Part shown: in pieces, positions 6,611-14,111 of the stretch
How the letters are laid out: each line of letters starts with the position of its first letter
How positions within the stretch are numbered: the stretch's first letter is position 1
Assembly (NCBI GenBank): GCA_937902565.1
Contig: CALFMX010000292.1
Coordinates: 1-14,246 of the forward strand
DNA: 14,246 bases
Reading direction: 5' to 3'
DNA from: an uncultured Spirochaetales bacterium
Lineage (GTDB): Bacteria; Spirochaetota; Spirochaetia; Sphaerochaetales; Sphaerochaetaceae
Notes under the pieces: generated by a model
The model's input: only the letters and a program-made list of their open reading frames with translations
What the model was told of the DNA's origin: nothing
Databases searched by the model: none
Position numbers and translations under genes: made by a program

Positions 6611-7329
6611 CAAGCGCTCCTATGGGCGAGTTCAAGGGCGAGTTCAATCATCGGGTAGAGACCGGGCACCCGCATCTCCGGGGCAAAGCCCGTGCCACTG
6701 GTGCAGCTGTCGGTCATCGTCAGGATCGAGAGGGCCCGCTTGGAGCACCAGGCGGCGGTGGCGTAGAGGGCGTAGGTCTCCATATCCTGGGCGAGGGCGC
6801 CAAGGGCGGCCCACCCCCTCCAGCTATCCGCCCCCAGGGCGTTGTAGGAGGAGAAGAGGTCGCTTGAGAACACCATGCCGGCGTGTGTCCTGACCTTCTG
6901 CTCCTCTGCAATCCGGGCAGCTTCAAAGAGCAGGTCGGCACTGCACGCCGGGCTGAGGGTACCCTTGAGGTTGTATTGGTGGGCCCACAGAGAATCGGTG
7001 GAGGCGGTCAGGGCGAGGATGAGGTCGCCGACCTCGATGGAGGGCACAAGCCCACCGCACGTGCCGATACGGATGATGGTGGCAACATCGTAGGCGGTAA
7101 AGAGCTCATAGCTGCAGATACCGGCCGACGGCCCTCCCATACCCGTACCCATCACCGAGACGGGAGTCCCTTTATAGAGGCCGGTATAGGCATTCATTCC
7201 TCGAACATCGCTGACCAGATGAGCACTCTCCAGGTACCGCTCGGCCACGAGCGTGGCACGGGCCGGATCGCCGGGGGCGAGCACGATCGGGGCGATCTGC
7301 CCCTTCTCTGCACGGTTGTGGGGTGTCAT
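6610..7329 (-). CDS. deoD: Purine nucleoside phosphorylase, DeoD type
   Basis: This cytoplasmic enzyme splits purine (deoxy)nucleosides with phosphate, giving base and (deoxy)ribose-1-phosphate; DeoD enzymes are hexamers. Its 239 residues match the family length. TPHNRAEKG carries His4. The phosphate-binding arginines are Arg24 (PGDPARA), Arg43 (VRGM) and Arg87 (IIRIGTCGG), at the same numbers as in E. coli DeoD, with Thr in place of the phosphate-binding Ser90. FSSDLFSS is conserved. The nucleoside-binding QDMETYALY (181-189) replaces the usual VEMEAAGIY, and the catalytic Asp207 is retained in MTDS, where E. coli has SDH. These active-site changes could shift specificity, and a uridine-phosphorylase-like activity cannot be excluded. 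The ATG shares one base with the stop of the upstream permease (TGATG). Confidence 0.88.
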   Translation of the reverse strand: MTPHNRAEKGQIAPIVLAPGDPARATLVAERYLESAHLVSDVRGMNAYTGLYKGTPVSVMGTGMGGPSAGICSYELFTAYDVATIIRIGTCGGLVPSIEVGDLILALTASTDSLWAHQYNLKGTLSPACSADLLFEAARIAEEQKVRTHAGMVFSSDLFSSYNALGADSWRGWAALGALAQDMETYALYATAAWCSKRALSILTMTDSCTSGTGFAPEMRVPGLYPMIELALELAHRSA

Positions 7330-8240
7330 CAGCTGGCCCCCTTCTCATAGGGCTTGCCGGCGGCACTGGGGGCGTAGTTCTTGCCACTGAAGAGGACCAG
7401 GGCCGCAAGCGTGACCATATAGGGGAGGATGTTGAAGACCTCGGTGGGCAGGACCTTGAGAGCCGGGATATTGTTGGCGATGATCGCGAACGCCTGGGCG
7501 GTGCCGAAGAGCAGCGCCGCCCCGGTAACACCGAGGGGGGTCCAGCGGCCGAAGCTCACCGCCGCCAAGGCAATGAACCCCCGGCCGTTGATTGTATTGG
7601 AGGTGTACTGGATCGTCTGGGTGAGGACCACGCATCCACCGGCAAGGCCTGCAAGCACCCCGCTTGTAAAGACGGCCCAGTAGCGCATCTTCTTGACGTT
7701 GATCCCCACACTCTCGGCAGCCCCCGGGTGCTCGCCGCAGGCGCGCAGGTGCATCCCCACCGGCAGCTTGTAGAGGACAAACCAGCTGAGGAGGACCACC
7801 ACCAGTGCGATGTAGGCGGTGGGATAGATCCCCAGGGCATCGGTCTGCATCCCCATGCGGAACTCACGGGTGCGGTCGGAGTTGAAGAGGATCTGGCTGG
7901 CGAAGATCGTCACCCCGCTGGAGAGCAGGTTGATACCCGTGCCGCTGATCGTCTGGTCGGCATTGAGGTTGATGGCCGCCACGGCGTGCACCAAGGAGAA
8001 GAGTCCCCCGGTGACAAAGCCCATGGCAAGGGCCAAGAAGAGGGAGAGGGAGTGGTTCATGCCACTGGCCTCCATCAACACGTGGGCGGCGGCGGCGGTA
8101 CACGCCCCGATGGCCATCAGGCCCTCGAGGGCGATGTTGACCACGCCGGCCTTCTCACAGATCATCCCGCCGATGGCGGTGATCAGGATCGGGGCGACAA
8201 TCATCAGGATGGAAGGAAGCATTCCTAGAATCATACTCAT
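7329..8240 (-). CDS. Nucleoside ABC transporter permease (NupQ/YufQ-like)
   Basis: This is an inner-membrane permease of the BPD_transp_2 group, 303 residues and strongly hydrophobic throughout with roughly eight to ten membrane segments. The family motif CEKAGVVNIALEGLMAIGA (29-47) lies near the N-terminus, as in the second permease of BMP-type nucleoside importers. GFIALAAVSFGRWTPLG in the second half is also typical. Its ATG overlaps the stop of the other permease as ATGA, and its stop shares a base with the deoD start. It should form the transmembrane channel as a heterodimer with the neighbouring permease. Substrate assignment as nucleosides rests on the binding protein family and the deoD linkage. 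Confidence 0.9.
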   Translation of the reverse strand: MSMILGMLPSILMIVAPILITAIGGMICEKAGVVNIALEGLMAIGACTAAAAHVLMEASGMNHSLSLFLALAMGFVTGGLFSLVHAVAAINLNADQTISGTGINLLSSGVTIFASQILFNSDRTREFRMGMQTDALGIYPTAYIALVVVLLSWFVLYKLPVGMHLRACGEHPGAAESVGINVKKMRYWAVFTSGVLAGLAGGCVVLTQTIQYTSNTINGRGFIALAAVSFGRWTPLGVTGAALLFGTAQAFAIIANNIPALKVLPTEVFNILPYMVTLAALVLFSGKNYAPSAAGKPYEKGAS

Positions 8241-9337
8241 TTGACCCCCACCTCCTTCTGTAACTGTCGTTTGTCAAGGTACTCCTGGTAGAGCTTCAGC
8301 GCCGACCGCAGGGCGATGAAGATGACGATCAGGCCCTGGATGATGAAGGTGATCTCCTTGGGGATCTGCTTGCCCTGCATCAGTGCCTGGGCGTTCTTCA
8401 GAAGCCCGAAGAGCAGGCCCGCCAGGGTGGTGCCCAAGGCGGTACAGTTGCCCACCAGGGCGACGGCGATGCCATCGAAGCCATAGTTGTCCATCCCGGC
8501 AAGGACCCGGCCATACTTGAAGGAGCCGAGGGCCACGATGCCACCGGCAAGGCCGGCGAAGGCGCCGCTGATGGCCATCGAGATCGAGATCGACCTCACC
8601 ACCGGGATGCCGCTTGCCCGCGCGGCATCCTTGTTGAAGCCGGTGGCGCGCATGCCGTAGCCGAGGCTGGTCTTCTCCATGATGAACCAGTAGATGATGA
8701 CAGCCACGATCATCATGAAGATGCCGTTGTTGAGCAGCGAGTTATGGGTGATCGCCTGGAAGAAGGTATTCTCTATGAGGGCGGTCTTGGGAAAGTTCGC
8801 TGTCTTGTAGGTGGTGGCACCGGGCAGCTGGAGGCAGATGATCCGGGAGAGGTAGAGGGCCACATAGTTGAGCATGATCGTCGAGACGACCTCGCTGACC
8901 TCGTACTTGGCCTTCAGGATACCGACCACACCACCCCAGAGCGCACCGATGATGATGGCGGCCAGGATGGCCAGGACCCAGTGCAGCACCGGGATCTGTG
9001 GGCCGAGGAGGGCGACAGTCTGGGCGAGGGTGAGGCCCATGATGTACTGGCCCTCCCCTCCGATGTTGAAGAGACCCACGCGGTTGGCAAAGCCCATCGA
9101 CAGGCCGCAGAGGATGAAGGGGACCGAGTAGTTCAGCGTCTCGGCGATGTAGCGTACGTTCATCCGCCCATTGTCGATGTTATAACCGCTGAGGGCCTGG
9201 AAGAGCGCCTTGTACATGTTCAAGGGGTTCTTCCCCACCAAGGCGACAAGGATGGTGCCAACCAAGAATCCCATCAAGACGACAAGGACCGATGTGGCAC
9301 CATCGCTCTCGCTCAGTCGTTTCCGCTCCGCTTTCAT
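8237..9337 (-). CDS. Nucleoside ABC transporter permease (NupP/YufP-like)
   Basis: This is the larger permease partner, 366 residues with multiple hydrophobic helices beginning at about residue 15 after a charged cytoplasmic N-terminus. The signature NRVGLFNIGGEGQYIMG (85-101) and YEVSEVVSTIMLNYVALYL (145-163) are characteristic of the first permease in BMP-family importers. The late part has FDGIAVALVGNCTALGTTLAG. A ribosome binding site GGAGG lies 7 bases before the ATG, inside the ATPase gene. Start and stop both overlap the neighbouring genes by four bases (ATGA), so subunit amounts are probably matched by coupled translation. Confidence 0.91.
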   Translation of the reverse strand: MKAERKRLSESDGATSVLVVLMGFLVGTILVALVGKNPLNMYKALFQALSGYNIDNGRMNVRYIAETLNYSVPFILCGLSMGFANRVGLFNIGGEGQYIMGLTLAQTVALLGPQIPVLHWVLAILAAIIIGALWGGVVGILKAKYEVSEVVSTIMLNYVALYLSRIICLQLPGATTYKTANFPKTALIENTFFQAITHNSLLNNGIFMMIVAVIIYWFIMEKTSLGYGMRATGFNKDAARASGIPVVRSISISMAISGAFAGLAGGIVALGSFKYGRVLAGMDNYGFDGIAVALVGNCTALGTTLAGLLFGLLKNAQALMQGKQIPKEITFIIQGLIVIFIALRSALKLYQEYLDKRQLQKEVGVK

Positions 9338-10863
9338 AGTGCAACCTCCGCCTGCGATCCTGCCATCATCAAGCCGATCTGGTACTCATCCACCTCATCC
9401 TGCCGGTTGACCGCCACGATCTGCCCCTTGCTGATCGTCGCGATCCGGTCACAGAGGTTCATGATCTCATCGAGCTCGAAGCTGACGAGCAGGATCGCCC
9501 CGCCCTTGTCCCGCTCATCGATGATGCGCCGCCTGATGTACTCGATGGCACCGACATCGAGGCCCCGGGTCGGCTGGGCAACGACAAGCACCTTCGGCGA
9601 GAGCGAAATCTCGCGCGCTACGATGACCTTCTGTTGGTTGCCTCCCGACAGGCTCCCCGCCATTGTCGCAGCACCCTCGGCGCTGCGGATATCGAACTGC
9701 TCGATGAGGGAGTTGGCCTCACGCTCCATGGCATTGAAGTCGAGGAGTCCGAACTTCTTCTTGTAGACCGGATGGTAGTAGTTCTTCAGGGCAGAGTTCT
9801 CGGCAATGGTGAAGTCGGCTACCAGGCCGAACTTCTGCCGATCCTCGGGCACATAGCCGAGGCCCGCCTCGATCCGCTCCCGGATCGTACATCTATCGAT
9901 CTCCTTGCCATCGAGGATGATCGATCCCTTGGAGAGCGGCAACAGGCCCGTGATGGCCTCGAGCAGCTCGCTCTGTCCGTTGCCGTCGACACCGGCGATG
10001 CCGACGATCTCCCCTTCATGGACATCGAGGCTCAGGTCCCTGACCTTCACGATGCCGGCACTATCGGCCACCTCGAGATTCCTGAGGCTGAGCACCACAG
10101 CTCCCGCCTCCTGCTCGGGCTTGTCGATCTCGAACTTCACCGCCCGGCCGACCATCATCTCGGCCAGCTCCTGCTCGGTGACATCGGCGACATCAACGGT
10201 ACCGATATACCGCCCGCGCCTGAGGACTGTACAGCGGTCGGCCACCTCCTTGATCTCCCGCAGCTTGTGGGTGATGAGGAGGATGGTCTTGCCCTCGCTG
10301 CGCAACTTTCTCAGGATCTCGATGAGCTCATCAACCTCCTGGGGGGTCAGTACCGCCGTCGGCTCATCGAAGATGATGGTGTTGGCGTTGCGGAAGAGGG
10401 TCTTGAGGATCTCGACCCGCTGCTGTTGGCCTACGGTAATATCCTCGACCAGCGCATCGGGGTCTACGGAGAGCCCATACTGCTCGCTGAGGCGGGCAAC
10501 CTTGGCCCGCGCACTCTTCAGGTCGAGCAGCTTCCTCTTGGTCGGCTCCATGCCCAGGACTATATTCTCGGTGACCGTATAGTTCTGGACCAGCTTGAAG
10601 TGCTGGTGGACCATGCCGATGCCCAACGAGGTGGCCACGCTGGGGTTCTTGATCGAGACCTCCTTGCCATCGAGGAAGATCTGGCCGTTGTCGGCGCTGT
10701 ACGACCCGAAGAGAATCGACATCAGCGTCGACTTTCCCGCACCGTTTTCACCAAGCAGGGCATGAATCTCACACGGTCGCACCTGGAGGGTCACGTTGTC
10801 GTTTGCAACGACACCGGGGAAGGTCTTGGTGATTCCCCTCATTTCGATTGCATATTCACTCAC
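9334..10863 (-). CDS. Nucleoside ABC transporter double ATP-binding protein (NupO/YufO-like)
   Basis: This is a tandem ABC ATPase of 509 residues that energises the two permeases from the cytoplasmic side. Domain 1 has Walker A GENGAGKS (38-45), a reduced signature ITVGQQQRVEI (142-152), Walker B IIFDEPTAVLT and the switch histidine in LLITHKL. Domain 2 has a degenerate Walker A GVDGNGQSEL (291-300, no Lys), a full signature LSGGNQQK (405-412), a Walker B with Gln in place of the catalytic Glu (VVAQPTRGLD) and no switch His (LVSFELDEI). Such asymmetry is usual in sugar and nucleoside importers of this class. The start is GTG at 10863 with AAGGAG 6 bases before it. It follows the binding-protein gene after an 89-base gap that carries two stem-loops. 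Confidence 0.93.
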   Translation of the reverse strand: MSEYAIEMRGITKTFPGVVANDNVTLQVRPCEIHALLGENGAGKSTLMSILFGSYSADNGQIFLDGKEVSIKNPSVATSLGIGMVHQHFKLVQNYTVTENIVLGMEPTKRKLLDLKSARAKVARLSEQYGLSVDPDALVEDITVGQQQRVEILKTLFRNANTIIFDEPTAVLTPQEVDELIEILRKLRSEGKTILLITHKLREIKEVADRCTVLRRGRYIGTVDVADVTEQELAEMMVGRAVKFEIDKPEQEAGAVVLSLRNLEVADSAGIVKVRDLSLDVHEGEIVGIAGVDGNGQSELLEAITGLLPLSKGSIILDGKEIDRCTIRERIEAGLGYVPEDRQKFGLVADFTIAENSALKNYYHPVYKKKFGLLDFNAMEREANSLIEQFDIRSAEGAATMAGSLSGGNQQKVIVAREISLSPKVLVVAQPTRGLDVGAIEYIRRRIIDERDKGGAILLVSFELDEIMNLCDRIATISKGQIVAVNRQDEVDEYQIGLMMAGSQAEVAL

Positions 10864-10891
10864 CTATGGCTCCTTGTTGCGTGCTCTTCCG

Positions 10892-10915
10892 CTGTCCACC
10901 AGGGGTGATGGACAG
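10892..10915 (-). other. Stem-loop upstream of the ATPase gene
   Basis: CTGTCCA (10892-10898) and TGGACAG (10909-10915) form a perfect 7-bp stem with a 10-base loop. The RNA hairpin would end about 28 bases before the ATPase GTG start, upstream of its Shine-Dalgarno site. It may protect the 5' end of a processed downstream RNA or simply add to the hairpin next to it. Confidence 0.35.
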
Positions 10916-10916
10916 G

Positions 10917-10943
10917 GAAAGAGCCGGCAGTCTCCTGCCGGCC
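10917..10943 (-). terminator. Partial terminator / attenuator between binding-protein and ATPase genes
   Basis: On the minus strand GCCGGCAG and CTGCCGGC form a perfect 8-bp, GC-rich stem around a GAGA loop of the stable GNRA class, plus a G-U closing pair. It begins about 10 bases after the binding-protein stop and is followed by CTTTCCC, a poor U run. That suits partial termination or 3'-end protection, which typically leaves more binding protein than membrane parts, as in other importer operons. Confidence 0.55.
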
Positions 10944-10952
10944 ATATCGTGA

Positions 10953-12053
10953 TTAGTCGTCCAGCGCCGCAAGGCCTGCAGGAACCGCACCGGCTGCCAG
11001 TGCTTCCTTGTAGGTCTTGTACAGCTTGATCTTGCCGTTGAGGACATCAGTCTTGGCTGCATCGACCTGCGCCCTGACGCTCGCAGAGAGCTCGGGGTTC
11101 GCCGCCGAGTAGCCGACACCCTCATCTTCCATGCCCATCTGCACCACGCCACCCTTGAAGGTACCGTCGGCCACTGCGTTCAGGACCATCAGTGAGGAGT
11201 TCTCCACACGCTTGAGCATCGAGGTCAACACCGCACTCTTGGTGCCGGTGTAGATGCCATCGGTGTACTGGTCACTGTCGACGCCGATCGCCCAGACGTT
11301 CTTGCCCTGTGCGCGGTACTCCTTGGCCTGTGCGATGGTTCCGTTTCCGGTGCCGCCGGCTGCACTGAAGATGCAGTAGACACCCATGTCGTACCAGTTC
11401 TTCGCCTGGGCCTTGGCCAACTCGGGCTTGCCCCAGTCGTTTGCGTAGTAGTCGTAGATCACAGCGTTCGGGAAGACCGAACGGATGCCCTGGATATAGC
11501 CGATCTCGAACTTCGTGATGGTGCTGCCCGGCACGCCGCCGATGAAGCCGAAGCGCGGGTTGGCGATCCCGTCCTCCTTCGCCTGCAGTGCTGCGGCGAG
11601 GCCGACGAGGAAGGAGCCCTGCTCCTCGCTGTAGATGAACTCCATCACGTTCGGCTGGCCAACCCAGTCAACGTCGACGATGGTGAACTTCTGGTTGGGA
11701 TACTGCGGGGCGACTTCGCCCAGTGCATCCGCCCAAGTGAACCCGGTGACCATGATCAAATCGTAGCCCTCATCGGCTGCCTGGCGCAGGTTGGGGATAT
11801 ACATATCCTGGGTCTGTGCGGTGACAACGTCATAGAGGTTGCCGCGATTGGCTGGATTCTCAACCGTATCGCCGTAGAACTCGACAATGCCTCTCCATGC
11901 GGCTGCGTTGAAGGACTTGTCATCGATGCCCGTGGCATCGGTGAGCAGGCGGATCGTCGGCCTGCCATCGGCAGGTTTTGCATCTTTTGTCCCTTGGGCA
12001 AAGACAAATGCACCAAGGAGCAGAACAAGAACCACGATAGTAAGTTTCTTCAT
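10953..12053 (-). CDS. BMP-family nucleoside-binding protein (periplasmic)
   Basis: This is the substrate-binding component of the nucleoside importer, 366 residues, PnrA/BMP family (type I periplasmic fold). The N-terminus MKKLTIVVLVLLLGAFVFAQ is a signal peptide with likely cleavage FVFA|QG. There is no lipobox cysteine, so it should be soluble in the periplasm, unlike the lipoproteins PnrA/TmpC. Ligand-pocket motifs are LLTDATGIDDKSFNAAAW (36-53), GFIGGVPGSTITKFEIGY (169-186), SAAGGTGNG (230-238) and IGVDSDQY (256-263). These correspond to the conserved DDxSFN and GVDxDQ blocks. AGGAGGG is well placed before the ATG at 12053. It is the first gene of the operon leading to the ATPase, permeases, deoD and nitroreductase. 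The exact nucleoside bound is not readable. Confidence 0.92.
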   Translation of the reverse strand: MKKLTIVVLVLLLGAFVFAQGTKDAKPADGRPTIRLLTDATGIDDKSFNAAAWRGIVEFYGDTVENPANRGNLYDVVTAQTQDMYIPNLRQAADEGYDLIMVTGFTWADALGEVAPQYPNQKFTIVDVDWVGQPNVMEFIYSEEQGSFLVGLAAALQAKEDGIANPRFGFIGGVPGSTITKFEIGYIQGIRSVFPNAVIYDYYANDWGKPELAKAQAKNWYDMGVYCIFSAAGGTGNGTIAQAKEYRAQGKNVWAIGVDSDQYTDGIYTGTKSAVLTSMLKRVENSSLMVLNAVADGTFKGGVVQMGMEDEGVGYSAANPELSASVRAQVDAAKTDVLNGKIKLYKTYKEALAAGAVPAGLAALDD

Positions 12054-12084
12054 AAAATACCCTCCTAGTGGTAGTGTAGAGAGT

Positions 12085-12093
12085 ATTGTACCA
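12085..12093 (-). promoter_or_regulatory. Extended -10 promoter of the nucleoside uptake operon
   Basis: TGGTACAAT on the minus strand has the TGn extension and five of six -10 bases. The predicted start near 12078 gives a 25-base leader containing the ribosome binding site. No good -35 is visible 16-18 bases upstream (ATACAC), consistent with an extended -10 or activator-dependent promoter. Confidence 0.5.
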
Positions 12094-12393
12094 CAGCTCG
12101 GACATTTGTGTATGGTCAGAATTTGCGATTATGCGTTGATACTGTGTGTATTGCATCCCAATCACCGGCTCCTCTCTCTCTTCGTCAGCAAAAAGACAAG
12201 ACAACGCGCTTGCCTTCATGCCCTCCTCCAAGAAATTGCGTATACGATTGTCATTGCGGGCATGCGGGAAAGGCCGCGTCGATAGAGGTGCATTGAACGC
12301 TTCATGCTCCCTTCAGACGCGTGAGGAACTCCGATTCCCTTGTGATGAAGACTATAGGATCTGGCTACCTACGAACAGGGGGATGATCAAGGG
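12094..12393. other. Spacer without a convincing gene
   Basis: About 300 bases separate the nucleoside operon promoter from the Wzi-like stop. Besides the terminator, it holds a CT-rich stretch (12169-12182) and a segment at 12248-12274 with gcggg repeated around cat. Two short minus-strand frames (12216-12305, and one starting at 12219) have start codons but no recognisable protein. I see no riboswitch, tRNA or small RNA that I can support. Confidence 0.5.
12190..12216 (-). terminator. Probable rho-independent terminator downstream of the Wzi-like gene
   Basis: On the minus strand AAGGCAAG and CTTGTCTT pair over 8 bases (one G-U) around the loop CGCGTTGT. The run of T that begins in the last stem bases continues for three more. 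It lies about 180 bases after the Wzi-like stop and about 100 bases before the nucleoside operon promoter, so it would insulate the two units. Confidence 0.45.
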
Positions 12394-14100
12394 CTACACG
12401 GTGATCGTTGCACCCAACACGAGCTGGCCATCCCACCCGGTATACACAAACGCTCGGGCGCTTTGCGAGTATTGCCCGCGCATCAGAAGCGAGAGGGAGG
12501 AGAACAGCTCGATCGAATGCAAGAACCTAGGAGTGTGCTCAATCACATACGATCCACTCAGAGATGCCGAAAAGCGCATGGCGATCTTGTCCTTTGAGAA
12601 GAGCTTCGAGCCATATGGACTGTTCTTGTCATCCATGGGGGTATACATCGACACCTCCCCGTGAAAGGAGCTCTTCATGGTAAGGGCAAGGGTGAGCGAG
12701 TCAGGGAGTATGTACCTCGTTTCAGAGAGGAAGACGAGGGCATCTCCCCCATAGGGAGAGCCAATATAGTCGAACTTCTGGGTATCCCAGTGTCCATCCG
12801 GCAATCCTGCATAGCGTTGGGCCATCAGGAAGTCAACTGCCTCTCGTCGATACATATGGGGAGTCGCCATACTCCCCTCAAGGAGGGTAGTAAGAATTCC
12901 TTTTTTGAGCTCCTTGCCCCATTCAAGGCCAGCCAAGAGCGCCCATGCCGCCACTTCTTCATTATCCCCTTCATTTGGGGCGGTCGCCTGGTCTAATGCA
13001 ACCTGTCCGTAGAGGCGCAACGACGGGGCCGGGACCCAATCGATTTCAGCATGTGCGATGGCGTTCAATGTGGAATGATTATTCAGGTTGTGGAGTATGA
13101 ATGCAGGATTGAGGTATTGGAGTTGGAAAACCTTATCCTTGTACATCACGTTCTCGCTTACCGCTACAGTGAGCACATCCCACGGCCTGAACTCCAGCCG
13201 GTGGGCCAAGAGCACTTGGAAGTGATCATAGGCTGCATAATGGGTATCAAAGAAGATCGTGAGCGCTTCGTACTTGAAATACCGTGAAAAGGTAGTAAAT
13301 CGCGCATATTCATGGTAGTCGACATGATCATCGACGACAAAATTACCGATCTTCGAGTTTCCCCACGAAATCTTATCGCGGCTGAGTGAGAAATTCAGCG
13401 TGTCGGTCCCCACCGAGAACACCGCCCGCTTCGGCCACTGAAAGTCGAAGTGCTTGCTTGCCGGCAACACGTTGGTCGCCCACTTCTTCGTGTACTGGAC
13501 CAGTGGGGTATTACTATCAAAATACCTCAGGTTGTTCAGACTGGAATCGGGGACGAGAGCGCCAACAAGAGTGTGCCCACTCTCCTGGAGCCGAGGCAAC
13601 GTATCGTCATACGTGTACGGTCCATACCCGTACTGCAGGTCGGCGTAGGTGTAGAAGTAGTCGGAGAGCGCCATATCCAACCGGGCTCTGGCCAACGGTC
13701 TACGGTCGACGAAGGAGTACTCCCATGCCCCTTGGGAGGAGAAGTCGGTGTTGGAGTGTCCATATAGCTCAAGCGAGAGATCGAGGTAGGCGGAGAGGGA
13801 GAAGCCATCGCTCAGGTTCCACCGTAGCCCGGTCTCCAATGTGGTGGCGATCGAATCGTAGAGCTCCCTCCCCGTCTCTTTCAACCCATCGCGATCAATG
13901 CGGGAGAACATCTGGGATGCCTCGGCCTTCGTCCAGGGCCGTGACCCCGACGGGGTACCGGAGCCCGTGATGAGGAAGAGCAGGTCCATTTCGCTATAGA
14001 TCGAGCTGGAAAGCGGGATCACCTCCTGCTGCCCGGTTGCAGCAGGAAGTGCACCCATCACGATGACCAAGATCAGGAACAGGGAAAGGAAACGACGCAT
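12394..14100 (-). CDS. Probable outer membrane beta-barrel protein, Wzi (capsule assembly)-like
   Basis: This protein has 568 residues. It begins with a signal peptide (MRRFLSLFLILVIVMGALPA, cleavage near AATG|QQ), followed by a helical segment (LSSSIYSEMDLLFLITGSG, then WTKAEASQMFSRI). After that come many alternating hydrophobic and aromatic beta strands such as GFSLSAYLDLSLELYG and the final QLVLGATITV. The layout resembles the Wzi-like barrel proteins annotated in spirochaetes; Wzi in enterobacteria holds capsule polysaccharide at the surface. The barrel call is firm, the Wzi label moderate, and a capsule role is not shown here since no polysaccharide genes are in view. A purine-rich site (GAGGAACGAG) precedes the ATG. 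It follows the upstream barrel-type fragment by 11 bases, suggesting one operon. AT content looks higher than in the transport genes. Confidence 0.68.
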   Translation of the reverse strand: MRRFLSLFLILVIVMGALPAATGQQEVIPLSSSIYSEMDLLFLITGSGTPSGSRPWTKAEASQMFSRIDRDGLKETGRELYDSIATTLETGLRWNLSDGFSLSAYLDLSLELYGHSNTDFSSQGAWEYSFVDRRPLARARLDMALSDYFYTYADLQYGYGPYTYDDTLPRLQESGHTLVGALVPDSSLNNLRYFDSNTPLVQYTKKWATNVLPASKHFDFQWPKRAVFSVGTDTLNFSLSRDKISWGNSKIGNFVVDDHVDYHEYARFTTFSRYFKYEALTIFFDTHYAAYDHFQVLLAHRLEFRPWDVLTVAVSENVMYKDKVFQLQYLNPAFILHNLNNHSTLNAIAHAEIDWVPAPSLRLYGQVALDQATAPNEGDNEEVAAWALLAGLEWGKELKKGILTTLLEGSMATPHMYRREAVDFLMAQRYAGLPDGHWDTQKFDYIGSPYGGDALVFLSETRYILPDSLTLALTMKSSFHGEVSMYTPMDDKNSPYGSKLFSKDKIAMRFSASLSGSYVIEHTPRFLHSIELFSSLSLLMRGQYSQSARAFVYTGWDGQLVLGATITV

Positions 14101-14111
14101 ACTCTCGTTCC

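Noticed and set aside
7323..8228. 301-residue open frame antisense to the smaller permease
   Set aside because: The product is low-complexity, rich in His, Gly, Asp and Glu, has no domain, and mirrors a well-supported permease gene in high-GC DNA.
9634..10908. 424-residue open frame antisense to the double ATPase gene
   Set aside because: It lies opposite clear Walker and signature motifs, and its translation shows only codon-bias patterns without a recognisable fold.
12054..12078. Purine riboswitch before the nucleoside operon
   Set aside because: The predicted leader is only about 25 bases and shows no conserved riboswitch core.
11920..12219. Minus-strand frame starting at 12219 with a strong GGAGGAGG site before it
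   Set aside because: It runs through the terminator and the operon promoter and 134 bases into the binding-protein gene in another frame. Its composition is not protein-like, so the purine-rich site is probably fortuitous.
12216..12305. 29-codon minus-strand frame (MKRSMHLYRR...) ending in ATGA before another start at 12219
   Set aside because: There is no recognisable protein, the Shine-Dalgarno-like bases are too close to the ATG, and it covers a probable terminator.
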